In this document: positions 59,713-64,000 of the stretch, in pieces
Position numbering within the stretch: position 1 is the stretch's first letter
Layout: every line of letters starts with the position of its first letter
NCBI RefSeq assembly: GCF_030272615.1
Contig: NC_081406.1
Span: 216,016,997-216,080,996 of the forward strand
Source: Cryptomeria japonica
Lineage: Eukaryota; Streptophyta; Pinopsida; Cupressales; Cupressaceae
Length of the DNA: 64,000 nt
Reading direction: 5' to 3'
The notes under the pieces: model-generated
The model's database searches: none
Told to the model about the DNA's origin: nothing
The model's input: only the letters and a program-made list of their open reading frames with translations
Translations under genes and position numbers: made by a program

Positions 59713-60453
59713 TTAGGAGCATCCCCAGTTCTTAGCAATCTTGCATCAACCAAAAATATTTCTTTTTAGTATGTTTTATGTTTTGCAGTTTCAACATTTT
59801 TTTTTAATTTCCTTGCATTGTCTCACAAGATCTTGCGGAGATGGATTTTTCTTGAGGACATGATCATCTTCCTTAATCCTAAACTGCAGAGCATTTGGAT
59901 TATTTTCTACCAAGTTATCGCTTCCGGATTTCGAGACAATTTTCTGGCACCAAAACCACTTGGACCTATTTGTTGTTGGTAAATATTGCAGACCCTTTCC
60001 ATAGCTTGCAGAGCCTCAATTCATTGATTCCAATGTTCCTTTGCATTTGGCTAACTTTTCCTTTGATCTGTACTTCTTCCTTTGGATTTTTTAGATGAAT
60101 CTCTTTGGCAGAGGCCGACCTAGTGTTTTACATGTTTGATCTTGTTCTTCGGCATTTGATCCCTCTTGGGCCAACCAAATCCCTCTAGACCATATAAATC
60201 AATGTAATTTATCATCATAAATAAGTTAGACAGAACATATAAGGCATGTCTTCAGATTTAGAGGTCCGGAGTTGACCAATTCTATAATTGAGCATGTATG
60301 TAGAAGACCAATGAGCCGAATCTTGTAACCTGGATGTTATCAATTATCTATAATTAGTTTTTCATTATCTTCAATTACTTTCCATTGTGTTTATTCTTGT
60401 TGACTAGTCAGGATTGATCTCTTTGAGGTCCCTCCCAACCGGTGACTGCACCA
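59713..60453 (+). repeat. 3' LTR of Gypsy-1
   Basis: Aligns with 27584-28356 (GGAGCATCCCCAGTTCTTAG at the start, GGTGACTGCACCA at the end) with clear divergence. A canonical TG start would be 59705 (TGTCTAATTTAGG). No clean polypurine tract stands directly upstream; GAGGGACTCAC at 59675 is the nearest. Confidence 0.88.
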
Positions 60454-61014
60454 CTAATTGTCTAGGTGATAATTAAGAGAAGAAGATATTATATCAAAAC
60501 TTTATAATAAAATAAAAGATTAATTAGCTAATCACAGTACCCAACAAGTGAAATAATATGTCAAAGTATTTCATCTTATTTATAATATAAATTTATTTTT
60601 TGTTGAGCCATTTCTATACCCAATATCTTAGGAAAAATGTCTTTGTTGAATCAAGTCTTAAAAAGAATGTATTGGATGGCACTATGATTCGATAAATTCA
60701 CACATTAAACGACTAAATGTTATGGGAATTACATTAATTTATATTATGGAATCAAATAAAAGGAGAAAACAAAAATCTAATAATGAAGATGAGGATTTTG
60801 ATGATTTATTTGTTAAGAAATGGAAATAATAAAAAAAAAAAGTATTGTGAAAAATGGAAGGATATAATTTTATTGAGGTTCCTCTAATGCTTGAGATTGT
60901 TATTGTATAAAATATAGAGGAAAAAACTCCTATAATTATTCCAACAAAAAGTACTATACTCACCATAACTCAAGTTCCTCAAAAAGCCATCCAAACTCGT
61001 ACCCAATAAGCATA
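60454..61014. other. Gene-free AT-rich flank of Gypsy-1
   Basis: It continues the DNA interrupted at 27583. No gene is seen; the only notable frame is 27 codons (60746-60829), Lys/Asp/Glu-rich and too short to support. Confidence 0.5.
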
Positions 61015-62404
61015 GTGTAGTCACACAAATCTGTCCATTTTAATTAAATGAATATTTCGTATTTATTTGATTAAAAATCCACTAGCCATCAGTTAATTAA
61101 ATTAATATTTAATTAATTTATCTCCAAACATTCTTCTATTAATTAAATAAATTATTCAATTTATTTTAATTAATTCATTAAACCAAATTCCAATCAATTA
61201 AATAAATAAAATCTATTTATTTAATTAAATCCCTTTTTCCTCTTTTAAATAAATTAAATAAAACATTTATTTAAATCATTATCCCCCCCCCACTTGCATT
61301 TTCCTACAAATGCAACTTGCACACATTTATTAAAATAAATGAATTTTTATTTTAAATAAGATCCTATTTCCCCTTACCCACCAAATACAATTGCATTCCA
61401 AAATCCCCTTCTAGATTCTTCTAACCCCTTCCTAATTAGCCTAATCCATCCCCTAATTATTGTCACATTCCTAAGCAAAATGGAGTCACTTCTCAAAGAC
61501 TCCAAAGTCTTTGAAAAGCATTTAATGCTTTGTGTGTTCAACAAATTAACCCCCAAAGTCTTCCAAGACCACTAATGGCTCTTACATGACCATTTATGGC
61601 TCTTACATAACCATTTATGGTTATTTCAAACTTATCCCCCCAAACATTTATTATTTTGACCATATTCATCCATTTCACATTTGCACAAGAGTTTATCCAT
61701 TGGATAAAAGCTTTATTCTTTGAATAAAGAGTTTATTCATTCAACTAACCTTGACTTTAGCTCCCAAAGTCATATCAAGCATTTAATGCTTATTCCCTCC
61801 CCTTTCAACCTATCTCACATTGACACTTGTCATCCTGGGATTGGGTTGAAAGCCCTCACATGGATTTGAAATCATTCAATCCTAACCCTTGTTGAGATTA
61901 CTCAATCTCAACCATCCATTGCTCCATTTTTCCTATAAATAGAGCTCATTTCTTCATAATCCAGATCCTGAAAACTTGTATGCATTTAAGCTATAGGCAA
62001 TTTAAGAGAGCATTTTAGCATAATTAACTAATATCTTGTCATTTTGGATAAAATAAATCATTTTAGCATCAATAACATAGTATTAGCTTTTCATTTCACA
62101 TTTAGAGCACAATACTACAATCTCAATCCTCCATAAGCATCCATAGTGCAAAAAGCTACTGAGAGCTACACTATTTTGGAACTTGGAGAGGAGAGGAACA
62201 AGGAAGAAATAATCTAAGAACATGTTAGGAGGTATTTGGAGATGCCTCATCATATTTGCTTCCTTAGTTAAATATGCTTTCACATTTTTAGTGTCTCTCT
62301 TTATATGCCTTTTTAGATTGGTTTTTGATTGACTAACACTAACCATTTCTTGTCTTGTGTGTGGTTTTATCTTAGACTAATCTTGTTCACTTTGCAGGGC
62401 ATCA
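61015..62404 (+). repeat. 5' LTR of a Tat/Ogre-style gypsy element running off the window
   Basis: Runs from TGTAGTCACACAAATC to GCAGGGCATCA, 1.39 kb, with a primer-like site three bases later. U3 has alternating ATTAAATAAAT and TTTATTTAATT blocks; a TATA box CTATAAATAGAG lies near 61934. The partner LTR lies outside the window. Confidence 0.65.
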
Positions 62405-62406
62405 TT

Positions 62407-62422
62407 TGGTGAACCCGACGTG
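62407..62422 (+). promoter_or_regulatory. Primer binding site of the last gypsy element
   Basis: TGGTGAACCCGACGTG follows the LTR end by two bases and starts with TGG as tRNA-complementary sites do. I could not assign the tRNA with certainty. Confidence 0.55.
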
Positions 62423-62500
62423 AATCGAACATGCAAAAATATCATTTTTTTTGTAAGCTAACATGTCTGATTGTTGAAAGTGTCACATAGGTTGCACTTT

Positions 62501-62731
62501 GGCACTATTGCACATGTTCTAGCGCTACCGACACCCCTATTTTTAGCGCTATTGTTTTTACAATAGTGCTATTGTACAAATTTCAGCGCTTTTGAAGCAG
62601 TTTTAGCGCTTTTGTCGTTATTCTGGCACTATTGATAAACTTTTAGCACTTTTACCTCTCTGTCATTCCTATTCTTTCAGTGCTTTTGTGTTAAATAGCA
62701 CTTTTGTTCACACATAGACTAGTGCTATTGT
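62501..62731 (+). repeat. 20-bp-period array of a GCGCT motif
   Basis: Eleven copies of AGCGCT(A/T)TTG and close variants start at 62501, 62521, 62545, 62565, 62585, 62605, 62625, 62645, 62679, 62697 and 62721. Six consecutive copies are exactly 20 bp apart. It begins about 80 bp after the primer site. Confidence 0.85.
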
Positions 62732-64000
62732 AACAGAGAGTTGTACAAAAATTCCTTGTAACCAAAAACCAAAAATTTTAGGCTTGTAGAAGCCCACCAA
62801 AACATGTGGATTTTTCTAACTAATTGTCTTTTATGTAGGTTCTAATCTTTTTGTGCAGGGGAAGGAGTTAGTTTAGATGCTTTAAAAGTTTCTTTTTTAC
62901 TTTCTTTTAAAAAAAATTTGGTTAAAAAGAATCCTTTTTTCCTTCTTGCACAAGTTAAAATAAACCTCACATTTTATTTTGGAGTGCATAAAATGAACCT
63001 CAAACTTGTTTTTGGTGCTTAAAAAGAAAAATCATCTTTCTTTATTGCAAGGTAAAAAGAACAACAACTTCAAAATATTGTTTTCATTGCAAGTTAGAGA
63101 TACATTTTGTTTTGGTGCTTAAAATCAACAAGACAAATTTTCTTTCTTGCATCAAACTTAAAAATCACAAGCCACACTTCACTTTTTGGGCAAATAAAAA
63201 GAACAATCCACTTGTTTTGATTTTTGCAAAAACAAATTTTACTTCAAGCAAACGTGTTTTTCATTAAGTTGACCAGGATTTCCGATTCTAGATTACAAAA
63301 CACATTGCCTTTGAAGTTAAAAAGAACACCATGGCTGTTGGAGCAACATCTCCAAATAGTTAGATCACATTTGAAATGGTGGATTAAAAAGAACAAGTGT
63401 CTTTCGTACTTGGCACACTTGCGCAAAAGGTCAGTTGAGTGGTCCTACCTCTAACACACACTATCCTCTCCCTTGGCTTTCGTGGTCCTAGGTGCAAGAG
63501 AAAAGTGTTAGTAAAACTCAAAATTTTATCTTTTTAAGAGAGGCCTACTAAGGGATCGATACTCTTGGGAATGACCTCGAGCAGTAAATCCTTCGAGCCG
63601 CTATAGAAATCAGGTGAGAGCAAAAGCTGTAGCCTTGGGTATAGCTGTTCCTACAGTGTAACTGGCCGAAAGGAAAAATGGGCCCCACCACCAGTTACAA
63701 GGCTCTTAAGTGAGTCACTGCAGAATGAACTTATGTCCAAAAACATCGAACATGACTAAACACCTTTAAGTAGTAGCCCACCTGTTCTATTGATTGAGGA
63801 TATTTGCGATATAATTTAGTGCAAGAGCATAGATGGTTTTGCTCCCAAGATACTCACCATACATATTTCCTTGAGTAGAAACATAGCTTTTTGAAAAGTC
63901 ACTTGTGGCTTGATAAAAGTGGTGACTCCCCCATCATAGGGATCATCTATTTGTTATGCTTGTGCAAGACTTAGTATATCACATCCTTACCTACCACGGT
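62732..64000 (+). other. Untranslated leader of the last gypsy element
   Basis: No convincing gene. From 62870 to 63230 loose repeats of TTTTTGGTGCTTAAAA and GTAAAAAGAAC recur. From 63430 to 64000 the base composition becomes more balanced (for example GGATCGATACTCTTGGG), which looks like a conserved leader ahead of a gag beyond the window. Confidence 0.5.

Larger units (their letters stand above)
27584..60453 (+). mobile_element. Gypsy-1: chromovirus-type Ty3/gypsy element, split by nested insertions
   Basis: The parts in order are 5' LTR (27584-28356), primer site, leader (to 28398), then Copia A, then gag, protease, RT and part of RNase H (35231-38172), then Copia B with Gypsy C inside, then the rest of RNase H, integrase, chromodomain (58152-59677) and the 3' LTR (59713-60453). 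Without the insertions it would be about 6.2 kb. CTAAT stands at 27579-27583 and at 60454-60458, a possible target duplication. The same five bases also precede the 3' LTR, so the exact LTR start is uncertain (a canonical TG start would be 59705). Confidence 0.9.

Noticed and set aside
60746-60829. 27-codon basic/acidic frame
   Set aside because: Too short, in AT-rich DNA, with no supporting context.

Overview
This window reads as intergenic DNA from a large, repeat-rich seed-plant nuclear genome. It is AT-rich, and I find no intact host gene, rRNA, tRNA or organellar sequence. Almost everything that can be named is an LTR retrotransposon or a fragment of one. The copia elements (SIRE/Maximus-like by their protein motifs) are primed by initiator-tRNA-Met-type binding sites, and the gypsy elements include chromoviruses. 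A conifer or other gymnosperm is my guess from element style and density; nothing in the sequence proves it.

Layout, left to right. (1) 1-8884: Element I, probably a minus-strand non-autonomous LTR element. It has a long direct repeat, an Arg-tRNA-like primer site that occurs twice, and one 511-codon frame broken by a single stop. (2) 8885-13615: Element II, minus strand, cut at its 3' side by Element I. It has an 802-bp LTR, a gag-like coiled-coil protein with four CCHC knuckles, and a second, unrecognised multi-domain ORF preceded by its own TATA box. (3) 13616-13931 and 20523-21240: a diverged 75-bp tandem repeat, split by Element III (13932-20522), a copia element whose LTR-gag-integrase half is inverted relative to its RT-RNase H half. 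(4) 21241-27583: an orphan LTR end, AT-rich DNA without genes, a solo copia LTR and a Tat-like LTR fragment. (5) 27584-60453: Gypsy-1, a chromovirus holding a three-level nest. Copia A (28399-35101, target duplication TTGTC) sits in its leader. Copia B (38178-58146, duplication TAGGA) sits in its RNase H region. Gypsy C (43973-56384, duplication AAAAC) sits inside Copia B. (6) 61015-64000: the 5' LTR, primer site and leader of a further, Tat/Ogre-style gypsy element that runs off the window.

None of the elements looks autonomous now. Each polyprotein carries several stops or frameshifts, and most stops are one C-to-T step from CAG or CGA, as expected if methylated CHG and CG cytosines were deaminated. 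The most unusual structures are: an array of 20-22 bp palindromes in the Gypsy C LTRs (five copies in one LTR, six in the other); the internal inversion of Element III, which the 75-bp repeat register shows to be one insertion; the two-ORF, four-knuckle Element II; and a 20-bp-period GCGCT motif array just downstream of the last primer site.
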